The notes under the pieces: model-generated
Told to the model about the DNA's origin: nothing
Seen by the model: the letters and a program-made list of their open reading frames with translations, nothing else
Databases searched by the model: none
Part shown: positions 54,118-62,292 of the stretch, piece by piece
Layout: each line of letters begins with the position of its first letter
Numbering within the stretch: position 1 is the stretch's first letter
Made by a program: the position numbers and the translations under genes
Assembly: GCF_003729955.1 (NCBI RefSeq)
Contig: NZ_RJTX01000001.1
Span: 1,116,001-1,180,000, forward strand
Reading direction: 5' to 3'
Source: Chryseobacterium daecheongense
GTDB lineage: Bacteria; Bacteroidota; Bacteroidia; Flavobacteriales; Weeksellaceae
DNA: 64,000 nucleotides

Positions 54118-55431
54118 ATGGAAACAACAACCCAATACGTTCCTTATAAAGTAAAGGATATTTCCCTGGCAGAATGGGGAAGAAAGGAAATCGCTCTTGC
54201 TGAAGCTGAAATGCCTGGTTTAATGGCGATCCGTGAAGAATACGGAGCTGAGCAACCTCTTAAAGGAGCAAGAATTGCTGGATGTCTTCACATGACGATC
54301 CAAACGGCTGTACTTATCGAGACACTAGTAGCTTTAGGGGCTGAAGTTACCTGGTCTTCTTGTAATATTTTCTCTACTCAAGATCACGCTGCTGCTGCTA
54401 TTGCTGCTGCGGGAATCCCGGTTTATGCTTGGAAAGGTATGAACGCTGAGGAATTCGACTGGTGTATTGAGCAGACTTTATTCTTTGGTGAAGACAGAAA
54501 ACCATTGAATATGATCCTTGATGACGGTGGTGATTTAACGAATATGGTTTTCGATAAATACCCGGAATTAACAAAAGAGATCAAAGGTCTTTCTGAAGAA
54601 ACTACTACAGGAGTACACAGATTATACGAAAGAATGCAGAACGGTACTTTAGTAATGCCTGCCATCAACGTAAACGACTCTGTAACGAAATCTAAATTCG
54701 ACAACAAATACGGATGTAGAGAATCTGCGGTAGATGCCATCAGAAGAGCTACAGACGTTATGTTGGCTGGTAAGAGAGTGGTTGTTTGCGGATTCGGAGA
54801 TGTAGGTAAAGGTACTGCGGCTTCATTCAGAGGAGCAGGTTCTATTGTTACCGTTACGGAAATCGACCCGATCTGTGCTCTACAGGCAGCAATGGAAGGA
54901 TACGAAGTTAAAAAACTGGATACCGTAATTGAAAATGCAGATATCATCATTACTACAACTGGTAACTTCAATATTGTACAAGGTTCTCACTTCAAGAAAA
55001 TGAAGGACAAAACGATCGTTTGTAACATCGGACACTTCGATAACGAAATCGATATGGCTTGGTTGAACGAAAATTATGGTTCTACAAAATATGAAGTTAA
55101 ACCTCAGGTTGATGTTTACAACATTGACGGCAATGAGATCATTATTCTTGCTGAAGGTAGATTGGTAAACTTAGGATGTGCAACAGGACACCCAAGTTTC
55201 GTAATGTCTAACTCTTTCTCTAACCAGACATTAGCTCAAATCGAACTTTGGAAGCATTCAGACAAATATGAAAATAAAGTGTATACGTTACCTAAGCATC
55301 TGGATGAAAAAGTGGCAGCTCTTCACCTTAAGAAATTAGGTGTTGAACTTGAAACACTGACTGAAGAACAAGCTAAATATATTGGTGTAACAGTAGACGG
55401 GCCATTCAAGCCTGAATATTACAGATACTAA
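54118..55431 (+). CDS. ahcY: Adenosylhomocysteinase
   Basis: Hydrolyses S-adenosylhomocysteine to adenosine and homocysteine, using bound NAD. It has 437 residues with the family markers [28 protein letters not shown], the NAD site [19 protein letters not shown], and the conserved C-terminus PFKPEYYRY. It has its own promoter and terminator. Confidence 0.97.
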   Translation: METTTQYVPYKVKDISLAEWGRKEIALAEAEMPGLMAIREEYGAEQPLKGARIAGCLHMTIQTAVLIETLVALGAEVTWSSCNIFSTQDHAAAAIAAAGIPVYAWKGMNAEEFDWCIEQTLFFGEDRKPLNMILDDGGDLTNMVFDKYPELTKEIKGLSEETTTGVHRLYERMQNGTLVMPAINVNDSVTKSKFDNKYGCRESAVDAIRRATDVMLAGKRVVVCGFGDVGKGTAASFRGAGSIVTVTEIDPICALQAAMEGYEVKKLDTVIENADIIITTTGNFNIVQGSHFKKMKDKTIVCNIGHFDNEIDMAWLNENYGSTKYEVKPQVDVYNIDGNEIIILAEGRLVNLGCATGHPSFVMSNSFSNQTLAQIELWKHSDKYENKVYTLPKHLDEKVAALHLKKLGVELETLTEEQAKYIGVTVDGPFKPEYYRY

Positions 55432-55453
55432 TATTTTATAGTCTTATATAAAT

Positions 55454-55485
55454 AAAAAACGCTCCGAAATTCGGAGCGTTTTTTA
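55454..55485 (+). terminator. Intrinsic terminator of ahcY
   Basis: AAAAAACGCTCCGAA and TTCGGAGCGTTTTTT arms, then a T-rich end. Confidence 0.9.
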
Positions 55486-55521
55486 TTGCTATGAAGCGGC
55501 TGTTTTTAAATCTCTTTAATA

Positions 55522-56091
55522 TTATTGTTTTGTTAAAATTATTTTCTTTCCACTAGGCATTACGGTTTTATAAGCATTGGAGCAACTCGCAATAATATCC
55601 CGGTCCTGAACAAATACCAATTCCATCTGATTTAGATTATTAGGGTCTGGAAATGATACGTATACATATCCTTTATCATTACAGTCTGCATTTCCAGAAT
55701 AATATAATTGATATTTTTTTAATTCTTTATCAAAATAAAAGCCACCCATCGCATCCAGATCATTGTAGTTTAAAGAATTATATAAAGTGTTACCATCAAT
55801 TGTTTTAACTAAAACTCTTCCTATTAATTTATCCCAAAATTTTTCATTGAACCATCCTCCATCATTTTCTTTTTTAATAAAGTGTAATTCATAAGTTCTT
55901 CCATCACTGTATGTTCCTTTCCATGTTCCTACAAATTTATTTAATCTGTTATTAGTATCTTTAAGATAAACATAATCGGGGCAATTTTTTGTAGGCTTGC
56001 ATTGTGATAATTGGTCTAGTGATATTGTTTGAGCTTTACAAGAAAGAATTCCCAGCATAAAAAGCGTATAAATTATTTTATTTTTCATCAT
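55522..56091 (-). CDS. DUF6705-like lipoprotein, copy 1
   Basis: A 189-residue lipoprotein with a signal ending GILSC, then a conserved LDQLSQC...NRLNKFVGTWKGTYSDGR lead and a lipocalin-like run of strands. Four Cys are shared by the copies (SQCK, NCPD, ADCND, ASCS). Its first ~70 and last ~65 residues are almost identical to copy 3, while the middle (about 75-125: GGWFNEKFWDKLIGRVLVKT) differs. The function is unknown. It is the last of three tandem paralogues. Confidence 0.78.
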   Translation of the reverse strand: MMKNKIIYTLFMLGILSCKAQTISLDQLSQCKPTKNCPDYVYLKDTNNRLNKFVGTWKGTYSDGRTYELHFIKKENDGGWFNEKFWDKLIGRVLVKTIDGNTLYNSLNYNDLDAMGGFYFDKELKKYQLYYSGNADCNDKGYVYVSFPDPNNLNQMELVFVQDRDIIASCSNAYKTVMPSGKKIILTKQ

Positions 56092-56102
56092 TTTTAAAAT
56101 TA

Positions 56103-56165
56103 TTAGTTAGGGACATTCGGAGTTGCCACTTCCGTTTTATTTGCATTCCAAGTTTTGAATGTAGC
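56103..56165 (-). pseudogene. Fossil of the 3' end of the JAMM-like lipoprotein gene (or a paralogue)
   Basis: The minus strand reads ATFKTWNANKTEVATPNVPN followed by a stop, directly upstream of copy 1. It parallels the end of the 437-residue gene (FTAKTLNADKTGVSDSECPN and stop), and the same spacing to the next ATG is kept. A more decayed version lies at about 56829-56880 upstream of copy 2. This marks duplication of a unit made of a gene 3' end plus one DUF6705-like gene. Confidence 0.6.
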
Positions 56166-56202
56166 AGAGTTATCAATATACATTCAACAATAAAACAGAT
56201 AA

Positions 56203-56232
56203 AAAAAGTGACCAATTTCCTGATCACCTTTT
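56203..56232 (-). terminator. Terminator after DUF6705-like copy 2
   Basis: The minus strand folds GTGATCA with TGGTCAC (one mismatch) around GGAAAT and runs into Ts. A near copy lies at 56915-56944. Confidence 0.6.
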
Positions 56233-56248
56233 AAAATATTTCTCCAAC

Positions 56249-56812
56249 TTATTGCTTTGTTAATAATAATATTTTTGCATCAGGCATTACTGTTTGATAT
56301 CCATTAGGGCAACTTGCGATAATATCCATATCTTGAATAAAAACCAGTCTCATTTGATTCAGATTATTAGAGTCAGGAAAAGAAATATAAACATAGCCCT
56401 TATCATTACAGTCTGCATTGCCAGAATAATACATTTGATATTTTATTAAGTTTTTATCAAATTCAAAACCATTAAAATGAGTTTGTCCGTCTGTTGTATT
56501 TATGGTATTTTCTAATTCGGTTCCGTTATTTGTTTTAATCAGAATGCGACCGATAATCATATCTCTAGGTTTTCCACCATATAAGATAAAATCATTTTTT
56601 TTAGTAAAATGAAATTCATACATTCTACCATCTGTATGAGTTCCTTTCCAAATTCCCACAAATTTATCTAATCGATTATTTACATCTTTTATGGGTGTGT
56701 AATTTGGACAATTTCCATTTTCACATTGTGATAATTGATCTAAAGATATTGTTTGAGCTTTACAGGAGAGAATTCCCAGAATAAAAAGCAAATAAATTAT
56801 TTTATTTTTCAT
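56249..56812 (-). CDS. DUF6705-like lipoprotein, copy 2
   Basis: A 187-residue paralogue with a signal ending GILSC and the shared lead (LDQLSQCENGNCPNYTPIKDVNNRLDKFVGIWKGTHTDGR). It is the most diverged of the three, with a distinct middle (FILYGGKPRDMIIGRILIKT). The C-terminal YYSGNADCNDKGYVYISFPD block is kept. A secreted or surface role is inferred only from the lipid signal. Confidence 0.78.
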   Translation of the reverse strand: MKNKIIYLLFILGILSCKAQTISLDQLSQCENGNCPNYTPIKDVNNRLDKFVGIWKGTHTDGRMYEFHFTKKNDFILYGGKPRDMIIGRILIKTNNGTELENTINTTDGQTHFNGFEFDKNLIKYQMYYSGNADCNDKGYVYISFPDSNNLNQMRLVFIQDMDIIASCPNGYQTVMPDAKILLLTKQ

Positions 56813-56914
56813 CGTTTTATAAATTAAACAGTTAGTGACATCGGAGTTGCCACTTCCGTTTTAAGTTTTGAATGTAAAATAGTTATCAATATACATTGAA
56901 CAATGAAACAGATA

Positions 56915-56944
56915 AAAAAGTGACCAATTTCCTGATCACCTTTT
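56915..56944 (-). terminator. Terminator after DUF6705-like copy 3
   Basis: The same GTGATCA/TGGTCAC hairpin and T run as at 56203-56232, supporting duplication of gene plus flank. Confidence 0.6.
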
Positions 56945-56960
56945 AAAATATTTCTCCAAC

Positions 56961-57527
56961 TTATTGCTTTGTTAAAATTATTTTCTTTCCACTAGGCATT
57001 ACGGTTTTATAAGCATTGGAGCAACTTGCAATAATATCCCGATCCTGAACAAATACCAATTCCATCTGAGTTAGATTAGTAGGGTCTGGAAATGATACAT
57101 ATACATATCCTTTATCATTGCAGTCCGCATTTCCAGAATAATATAGTTGATATTTTTTTAAATTCTCATCAAAATAGAAGCCACTAAAGCTAGTATTATC
57201 ATCTGTGACACTAAGAGTATTTAATAGTTCTTGTCCAGTAGAAGATTTAATTAAAAGACGCCCTTTTAAAACATCCCAATACTTTCCAAATGTATAATCA
57301 TTTTCTTTTTTGGTGAAATGCAACTCATAACTTCTACCATCACTATATGTTCCTTTCCATGTTCCTACAAATTTATTTAATCTGTTATTAGTATCTTTAA
57401 GATAAACATAATCGGGGCAATTTTTTGTAGGCTTGCATTGTGATAATTGGTCTAGTGATATTGTTTGAGCTTTACAAGAAAGAATTCCCAGCATAAAAAG
57501 CGTATAAATTATTTTATTTTTCATCAT
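56961..57527 (-). CDS. DUF6705-like lipoprotein, copy 3
   Basis: A 188-residue paralogue. From about 57349 to 57551 its DNA is nearly identical to copy 1 (about 55913-56115), including the spacer up to the preceding stop codon, but the middle part (YTFGKYWDVLKGRLLIKSST) differs. It starts 11 bp after the stop of the JAMM-like lipoprotein gene and is probably co-transcribed with it. It is the likely original copy. Confidence 0.78.
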   Translation of the reverse strand: MMKNKIIYTLFMLGILSCKAQTISLDQLSQCKPTKNCPDYVYLKDTNNRLNKFVGTWKGTYSDGRSYELHFTKKENDYTFGKYWDVLKGRLLIKSSTGQELLNTLSVTDDNTSFSGFYFDENLKKYQLYYSGNADCNDKGYVYVSFPDPTNLTQMELVFVQDRDIIASCSNAYKTVMPSGKKIILTKQ

Positions 57528-57538
57528 TTTTAAAATTA

Positions 57539-58852
57539 TTAGTTAGGACATTCAGAGTCTGAAACTCCTGTTTTATCGGCATTTAATGTTTTTGCTGTGA
57601 AAGAACCATCGTTGTTCATTTTTACAAGGCTTACACCTTTTACATACATTTGCTCATCCATAAATTTCAGAAAATTTAGTTCATCTGATTTTGTATCATT
57701 TACTTGAAAATACTTTATATACATTTCATTATATTGTTGTTTTGTATTCGCATATACCGTTTTAATTTGGTTTATATTACCTGTAAAACGAAGCTGGTAA
57801 GTTCCTGTTCCGGAAACCATCACTGCATAGATATTATCCAAAGGTATACCATTTTGCTGGGCAAGTGCCACTAATTGGTTAAAGTAAATAACATCTGCCG
57901 GAGAAAATATTTTGAAACCAATGTGCATCATACCATCATCATCTGTATAATCATTAACGTGGGTATGCAAAAAGCCAAGCATATCTGCTGTAGGATTTCC
58001 CAATGTTAAGGAATTTGCATTTTCTGAAGACGAAGCAACGTTTTTATATTCAAAGGTTCCGTTAGTTTTCTCCACATATCCTGTTTCGCCTGTTAAGCCT
58101 AGCTTACCTAATAAATCCGTTATCTTACTTTTAAATTCCGGCTTGGCATTCTGGCTTTTAAGCTTTTCGCATGGAGGAAGGTTTGGCGGGTTATTAGGAT
58201 CGGTAGTACTTCCACTTCCGCCACCGCCACCATAATCAAATCCGCCACTGCTGCCTCCTTCATTAAAGTCCGGATTGCTGTAATCCTGATAAGAATAGCA
58301 GTTCTGGTAAGAATAAGACTCCCAATGTCCGCTTCCCCAATAATCATTTTCATTATCCGGAAACCAAACCGAGTAAAAGTTTGTGACACAGATTGAGCCT
58401 TTCTGTGCAGATGAAGAATTGTTTTTGTTAGTTTCCGTCTTATGGCGGGTATACTTGCCAAATAACATTTTATCGAAGAAAACAATATTTCCCGGTGTAT
58501 TGTCATATTTAAAGTAAACCTTTTTGTCAAATCTTGCGCAGGAAAGCGTACTTACTACTTTATTGTTTTCTACAATGGGAACTACCAGAAAGGTTTCGTC
58601 ATACCTTCCCATACTCATAGCATACTCCCACTTTGGAATCCCGCTCATTCTTTTGATCTCAGATTCATGCTCAGCGTAAATTTTGATAACGTTTTTAATG
58701 TATTTTTCATCTTCTTTCCAGAAGCTCTTGGAACTATATACTTCTGAAACCGGATTTTCAGAGGAATACACTTCGTCGTGTACGCAGGAATACACGGTAA
58801 ACAGGAAGGCTATTAACAGAAATAGCCTGAGATAATTTTTTCTCATAGTCAT
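57539..58852 (-). CDS. Lipoprotein with a JAMM-like metalloprotease signature
   Basis: A 437-residue protein: lipoprotein signal (lipobox VYSC, Cys23), an unknown N-terminal domain (30-160), a Tyr/Cys/Gly-rich linker (160-225) and a C-terminal domain with LGFLHTHVND (H296, H298) followed by FSPAD (S317, D320). HxH plus SxxD is the JAMM/MPN+ zinc signature, here with a spacer of 18 instead of about 7; E255 or E261 could be the catalytic Glu. It may cleave isopeptide-like bonds at the cell surface, or be inactive. An XRE gene is divergent and DUF6705-like lipoproteins follow. A second ATG at 58846 is equally possible. Confidence 0.65.
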   Translation of the reverse strand: MTMRKNYLRLFLLIAFLFTVYSCVHDEVYSSENPVSEVYSSKSFWKEDEKYIKNVIKIYAEHESEIKRMSGIPKWEYAMSMGRYDETFLVVPIVENNKVVSTLSCARFDKKVYFKYDNTPGNIVFFDKMLFGKYTRHKTETNKNNSSSAQKGSICVTNFYSVWFPDNENDYWGSGHWESYSYQNCYSYQDYSNPDFNEGGSSGGFDYGGGGGSGSTTDPNNPPNLPPCEKLKSQNAKPEFKSKITDLLGKLGLTGETGYVEKTNGTFEYKNVASSSENANSLTLGNPTADMLGFLHTHVNDYTDDDGMMHIGFKIFSPADVIYFNQLVALAQQNGIPLDNIYAVMVSGTGTYQLRFTGNINQIKTVYANTKQQYNEMYIKYFQVNDTKSDELNFLKFMDEQMYVKGVSLVKMNNDGSFTAKTLNADKTGVSDSECPN

Positions 58853-58889
58853 GTTGTGTTTTAAAAGTTAAATATAATTCTTTTTCCTT

Positions 58890-58909
58890 ATTTCCCCCAT
58901 ATGGGAAAT
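58890..58909. promoter_or_regulatory. ATTTCCC-N6-GGGAAAT palindrome in the XRE/JAMM gap
   Basis: Seven-bp perfect arms with an inner CCCATATGGG palindrome lie 38 bp upstream of the JAMM-like lipoprotein start. A candidate XRE operator. Confidence 0.5.
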
Positions 58910-58945
58910 TATTTTTTGACAAATATATAAGAAAAAAATAAATTA

Positions 58946-58959
58946 TGGCAAAAATGCCA
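58946..58959. promoter_or_regulatory. TGGCA-AAAA-TGCCA palindrome upstream of the XRE gene
   Basis: Five-bp perfect arms centred about 42 bp before the XRE start. A candidate autoregulatory operator. It differs in sequence from the palindrome at 58890. Confidence 0.5.
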
Positions 58960-58994
58960 CATTTTTTTCTTTATATATTCTCAATCTTTGTTCT

Positions 58995-59228
58995 GTGAAA
59001 GCAAGCATAAATAAAGATTTCATTATATTATTTGGAAAAAATCTAAGAAGGATAAGAGAGTCCAAAAATATGAGTATGCAAACTCTTGCTGACTCAATTA
59101 ATGTTGAATATTCACAAATAAGCCGTATTGAAAGAGGCCTGATAAATACATCTATTGGCATTACATACGAGCTTGCCAAAGCATTAGAAATAGATATCAA
59201 AGAACTTTTTGATTTTCCTATAAAATAA
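58995..59228 (+). CDS. XRE-family helix-turn-helix regulator
   Basis: A 77-residue single-domain Cro/CI-like protein (FGKNLRRIRESKNMSMQTLADSINVEYSQISRIERGLINTS). The start is a GTG at 58995, the only good start ahead of the domain. It is divergent from the JAMM-like lipoprotein gene over 142 bp that contain two palindromes, so it probably regulates both genes. There is no toxin-antitoxin partner in the same direction. Confidence 0.88.
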   Translation: MKASINKDFIILFGKNLRRIRESKNMSMQTLADSINVEYSQISRIERGLINTSIGITYELAKALEIDIKELFDFPIK

Positions 59229-59254
59229 AAACGCTCCCAATTGAGAGCGTTTTT
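59227..59254. terminator. Bidirectional terminator between the XRE gene and purE
   Basis: AAAAACGCTC pairs with GAGCGTTTTT around a short inner CAATTG segment. Confidence 0.85.
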
Positions 59255-59260
59255 TATTTT

Positions 59261-59764
59261 TTATTTATCATACTGATTAGGGTGCTGTGCTTTAATATCA
59301 TCCACCGTTCCCAATACTTTATCTTTTAATGAGTCCTGATATTTTTGAAGCTGTTCTGCCACTTGAGGATCACTGCTTCCTAAAATTTTTGCGGCTAAAA
59401 TCCCTGCATTCAAAGCCCCGTTCAAGGCAACAGTTGCTACTGGAATTCCTCCCGGCATCTGAAGAATGGAAAGTACAGAATCCCAACCATCAATGGAATT
59501 ACTAGATAAGATCGGAACACCAATTACAGGCAAAGTGGTACAGCTGGCCACCATTCCCGGAAGATGCGCCGCTCCTCCTGCTCCGGCAATAATTACTTTC
59601 AGTCCTCTTTCCTGAGCTGTTTTTGCATAATCAAACATTCTTTCCGGTGTTCTGTGTGCGGAAACTACTGTAAGCTCGTATGGAATGTTCAAGCTTTTTA
59701 AAAATCCAGCCGCCTGTTCCATAATCGGTAAGTCGCTTTGACTTCCCATAATAATTCCTACCAT
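59261..59764 (-). CDS. purE: 5-(carboxyamino)imidazole ribonucleotide mutase
   Basis: Converts N5-CAIR to CAIR in purine synthesis. It has 167 residues with the class I PurE markers [34 protein letters not shown] and [24 protein letters not shown] promoter lies 21 bp upstream. Its partner purK lies 1.4 kb away on the same strand, separated by two plus-strand genes. Confidence 0.96.
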   Translation of the reverse strand: MVGIIMGSQSDLPIMEQAAGFLKSLNIPYELTVVSAHRTPERMFDYAKTAQERGLKVIIAGAGGAAHLPGMVASCTTLPVIGVPILSSNSIDGWDSVLSILQMPGGIPVATVALNGALNAGILAAKILGSSDPQVAEQLQKYQDSLKDKVLGTVDDIKAQHPNQYDK

Positions 59765-59785
59765 TTTTACTATGTATTAGAAGTC

Positions 59786-59793
59786 CAAAGATA
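59786..59793 (-). promoter_or_regulatory. -7 box TATCTTTG of purE
   Basis: The minus strand reads TATCTTTG, giving a leader of about 15 nt before the ATG at 59764. Confidence 0.55.
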
Positions 59794-59952
59794 AAGAATT
59801 AAAGTCTTTTTTGAAAGCCGTTTTTTGAATCATGCTATCAACTTATCATGGCATAATAGTTTATTTTAAGAGTGAGTTAAACAGTGTTAAATTCATTGAT
59901 CCTTTCCAATTTTTTTACAACATTTGTTCTACTAACATCAAATTCTAAACAA

Positions 59953-60093
59953 ATGAAAAATCTGAAAAAACTTCAAAAAGACGAGCTAAAAAAAATTGTA
60001 GGCGGCATCAACTGCACTGGAGGCCAGCTTTGCTACAGAAATGGCAAATGGGTCTGTGTAGCGTATGATACATGCGGTGGATGGCAAATCTAA
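59953..60093 (+). CDS. Double-glycine-leader peptide (bacteriocin-like, Cys-rich core)
   Basis: A 46-residue peptide. Residues 1-18 (MKNLKKLQKDELKKIVGG) form a GG-type leader of the kind cut by C39 peptidase-containing ABC exporters. The 28-residue core contains four Cys (C21, C27, C35, C41) plus Gly- and Trp-rich segments, and could hold two disulfides. I chose the ATG at 59953 over one 23 codons upstream, whose extension lacks leader features. It is monocistronic with a perfect terminator; no exporter or immunity gene is recognised nearby, though an EamA transporter follows. Confidence 0.78.
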   Translation: MKNLKKLQKDELKKIVGGINCTGGQLCYRNGKWVCVAYDTCGGWQI

Positions 60094-60097
60094 AATT

Positions 60098-60126
60098 AAA
60101 GAGTACACAGATGTACTCTTTTTTTA
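60098..60126 (+). terminator. Terminator of the GG-leader peptide gene
   Basis: A perfect 10-bp stem AAAGAGTACA with its complement, CAGA loop and T run, starting 5 bp after the stop. Confidence 0.9.
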
Positions 60127-60189
60127 TGATGCAAAATCAACAATAGTTTTTATAAATAGAGCTTCCCGTCCTTTTCGGTAAAGATTGAA

Positions 60190-60197
60190 TATCTTTG
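60190..60197 (+). promoter_or_regulatory. -7 box TATCTTTG of the EamA transporter gene
   Basis: The box overlaps an in-frame TTG (60195), excluding it as a start and supporting the TTG at 60219. Confidence 0.55.
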
Positions 60198-60218
60198 CTC
60201 TACCATTTCATCAATATT

Positions 60219-61127
60219 TTGAAAGATTACAAACTTACTTTCGCCATCCTCACCGTAGCTATTGTCTGGGGAACTACATTTTTATCTATCCGAATTGCAG
60301 TAGAAACAATTCCTGCCTGGTTTGTGGCCGGGATCCGTCAGTTTCTTGCTGCCATCATTATGTTTTTTGTTTTGATTTACCGGGGACAATTTAAATGGAT
60401 CGGATGGCAGAATTTGGGATACCAGATCGTTTTTTCCTTGTTGATGCTGATCATTGCTAATGGGATGACCACCGTAGCTGAAGAAACGGTAACAAGCAGC
60501 CTGACTTCTCTTATCAGTGCCTGTTCGCCTATTCTGATATTTCTGGGGAGTGTGGGTTTGGGTCTGCAAAAATTCAGTTTTAAGGCATTAATAGGTGTCA
60601 TGATGTGCTTTAGTGGAATACTTTTTATCTTCTGGGACGGGATCCATGATTTACAAAATCCGGATTATGCGATGGGAATCTTTTACCTTTTCATAGCAAT
60701 TGCAGGATGGGCCTCCGGAACTATTTATACCAAAAAACTGAATCTACAGGCAGGTAATATTTCTTTAAACCTGTTTTATCAGTTTGCTTTTGCAGGAATT
60801 GTGCAGATTATCTTTGCCTTTCTTTTCTCAGACAATTATAATTTCGGGAACTGGAGTCTCAGAAGTGTTTCTGCAATGCTTTATCTGGCTGTTTTTGGAT
60901 CTGTGGCGGCTTTTTTTGCTTATCATTATGCTTTAACCAAAGTTTCTCCTGTACAAGTTTCCATTTTAGCCTATATCAATACCATTATCTCTATATTTTT
61001 AAGCTGGCTGATCCTGGATGAATATATTTCTTTCAAGTTTATCCTGGCTGCCATTTTAATTATTCTGGGAGTGTTTATCATTAATTACAATCCGGAGATG
61101 TTTAAAAAGCAGAGGGTTGAGTCATAA
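60219..61127 (+). CDS. EamA/DMT-family transporter
   Basis: A membrane protein of about 302 residues with ten predicted helices in two EamA repeats (FAILTVAIVWGTTFLSIRIAVETIPAWF; YLFIAIAGWASGTIYTKKL). It is probably a metabolite or amino-acid exporter. I chose the TTG start at 60219 (KDYKLTFAIL) because the earlier TTG at 60195 lies in the promoter box. It lies between purE and purK in the opposite direction. Confidence 0.9.
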   Translation: MKDYKLTFAILTVAIVWGTTFLSIRIAVETIPAWFVAGIRQFLAAIIMFFVLIYRGQFKWIGWQNLGYQIVFSLLMLIIANGMTTVAEETVTSSLTSLISACSPILIFLGSVGLGLQKFSFKALIGVMMCFSGILFIFWDGIHDLQNPDYAMGIFYLFIAIAGWASGTIYTKKLNLQAGNISLNLFYQFAFAGIVQIIFAFLFSDNYNFGNWSLRSVSAMLYLAVFGSVAAFFAYHYALTKVSPVQVSILAYINTIISIFLSWLILDEYISFKFILAAILIILGVFIINYNPEMFKKQRVES

Positions 61128-61131
61128 TAAA

Positions 61132-61155
61132 AAAAGACCACTTTCGCGGTCTTTT
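61132..61155. terminator. Bidirectional terminator between the EamA gene and purK
   Basis: AAAAGACC pairs with GGTCTTTT around an 8-nt loop. Confidence 0.78.
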
Positions 61156-61159
61156 ATAT

Positions 61160-62272
61160 TTATTCAGCGATCACTCGCACCATTTCTTTCACTTTAATCA
61201 GCTTCTCCATCAATTCTTCTCTGGAATCTGCAAGTACATTGATGTGCCCCATTTTTCTACCCGGCTTGGTTTCTGTTTTTCCATATAAGTGGACATAGGT
61301 TTTCGGAAGTTTTAAAACATCTTCCATCCCTTCATACACAACTTTTCCCGCATATCCTTCTGCTCCCACCAGATTCAGCATTCCGCTGTAAGTTATGGTA
61401 TCCGTATCTGCCAAAGGAAGATTTTTTACCACCCTGTACATCTGCTCAAACTGAGAATTGGCATTTCCTTCCTGGCTTTGATGACCGGAGTTGTGTAGTC
61501 TCGGAGCCGTTTCATTTACCCATACTTTTCCTTCCCTGTCAAGGAATAACTCAATCGCAAAAAGTCCCGGGGAATGGATTGCATTCAGGAATTTTTCTGT
61601 AATGGAGTCAATTTGTTTCTGAATATCTTCTGACAGGAAAACGGGGCAAATATTGAAGTCTAACAGGTTCAATTTCGGGTCTGCAACCATTTCAGTTACC
61701 GGAAATGTTTTAGTTTCCCCACTTTCATTTCGGGCCACGATAACAGAAAGTTCTTTATCAATATCTACCAGACTTTCAATAACAGAAGGTTCCGTCCATA
61801 AATGTTGATAATCTTCCTCCGTTCTGATGACCTGTACTCCTTTTCCGTCATACCCGCCTGTATTCATTTTCTGAACAAAGGGAAGTGGCATAATGATCTT
61901 CTCATCACGGTTCCAAACCACCTGGAATTCCGGACTCGGAATATCATTCACTTTATAGAATTCTTTCTGAAGAATTTTTTGTTGAATGGTTTTAATAATA
62001 TTGGAATTCGGAACTACTTTGATGCCCTGGTTTTCAAGTTCAGCCAAAGCATCTGCATTCACATGCTCAATTTCTATGGTAACCACATCTTTATCCTTAC
62101 CGAAATTCAGAACCGTTTCATAATCATTGAAATTTCCCTGGGTAAAGTAAGAGATGTTATGGCATGGTGCATCAGAGGCGGGATCGAGTGTATAAAACTG
62201 GTCATCATATTTCAATGCGCTTTGTATCAGCATTCTTCCCAGCTGTCCGCCTCCTAAAATTCCTATTTTCAT
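61160..62272 (-). CDS. purK: 5-(carboxyamino)imidazole ribonucleotide synthase
   Basis: ATP-dependent carboxylation of AIR to N5-CAIR, the step before PurE. It has 370 residues of the ATP-grasp fold: GILGGGQLGRML at the N-terminus, the FVQKMNTGGYDGKGVQVI ATP loop, and NETAPRLHNSGHQS near the active site. It is probably transcribed with the upstream DUF1543 gene (20-bp gap). Confidence 0.96.
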   Translation of the reverse strand: MKIGILGGGQLGRMLIQSALKYDDQFYTLDPASDAPCHNISYFTQGNFNDYETVLNFGKDKDVVTIEIEHVNADALAELENQGIKVVPNSNIIKTIQQKILQKEFYKVNDIPSPEFQVVWNRDEKIIMPLPFVQKMNTGGYDGKGVQVIRTEEDYQHLWTEPSVIESLVDIDKELSVIVARNESGETKTFPVTEMVADPKLNLLDFNICPVFLSEDIQKQIDSITEKFLNAIHSPGLFAIELFLDREGKVWVNETAPRLHNSGHQSQEGNANSQFEQMYRVVKNLPLADTDTITYSGMLNLVGAEGYAGKVVYEGMEDVLKLPKTYVHLYGKTETKPGRKMGHINVLADSREELMEKLIKVKEMVRVIAE

Positions 62273-62292
62273 TTTTATTTCTTAGATTTATT

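Noticed and set aside
54118..54135. Overlap of an extended phosphopantetheinyl transferase frame with the ahcY start
   Set aside because: The extension has no family similarity; the start at 54063 gives a normal-length protein.
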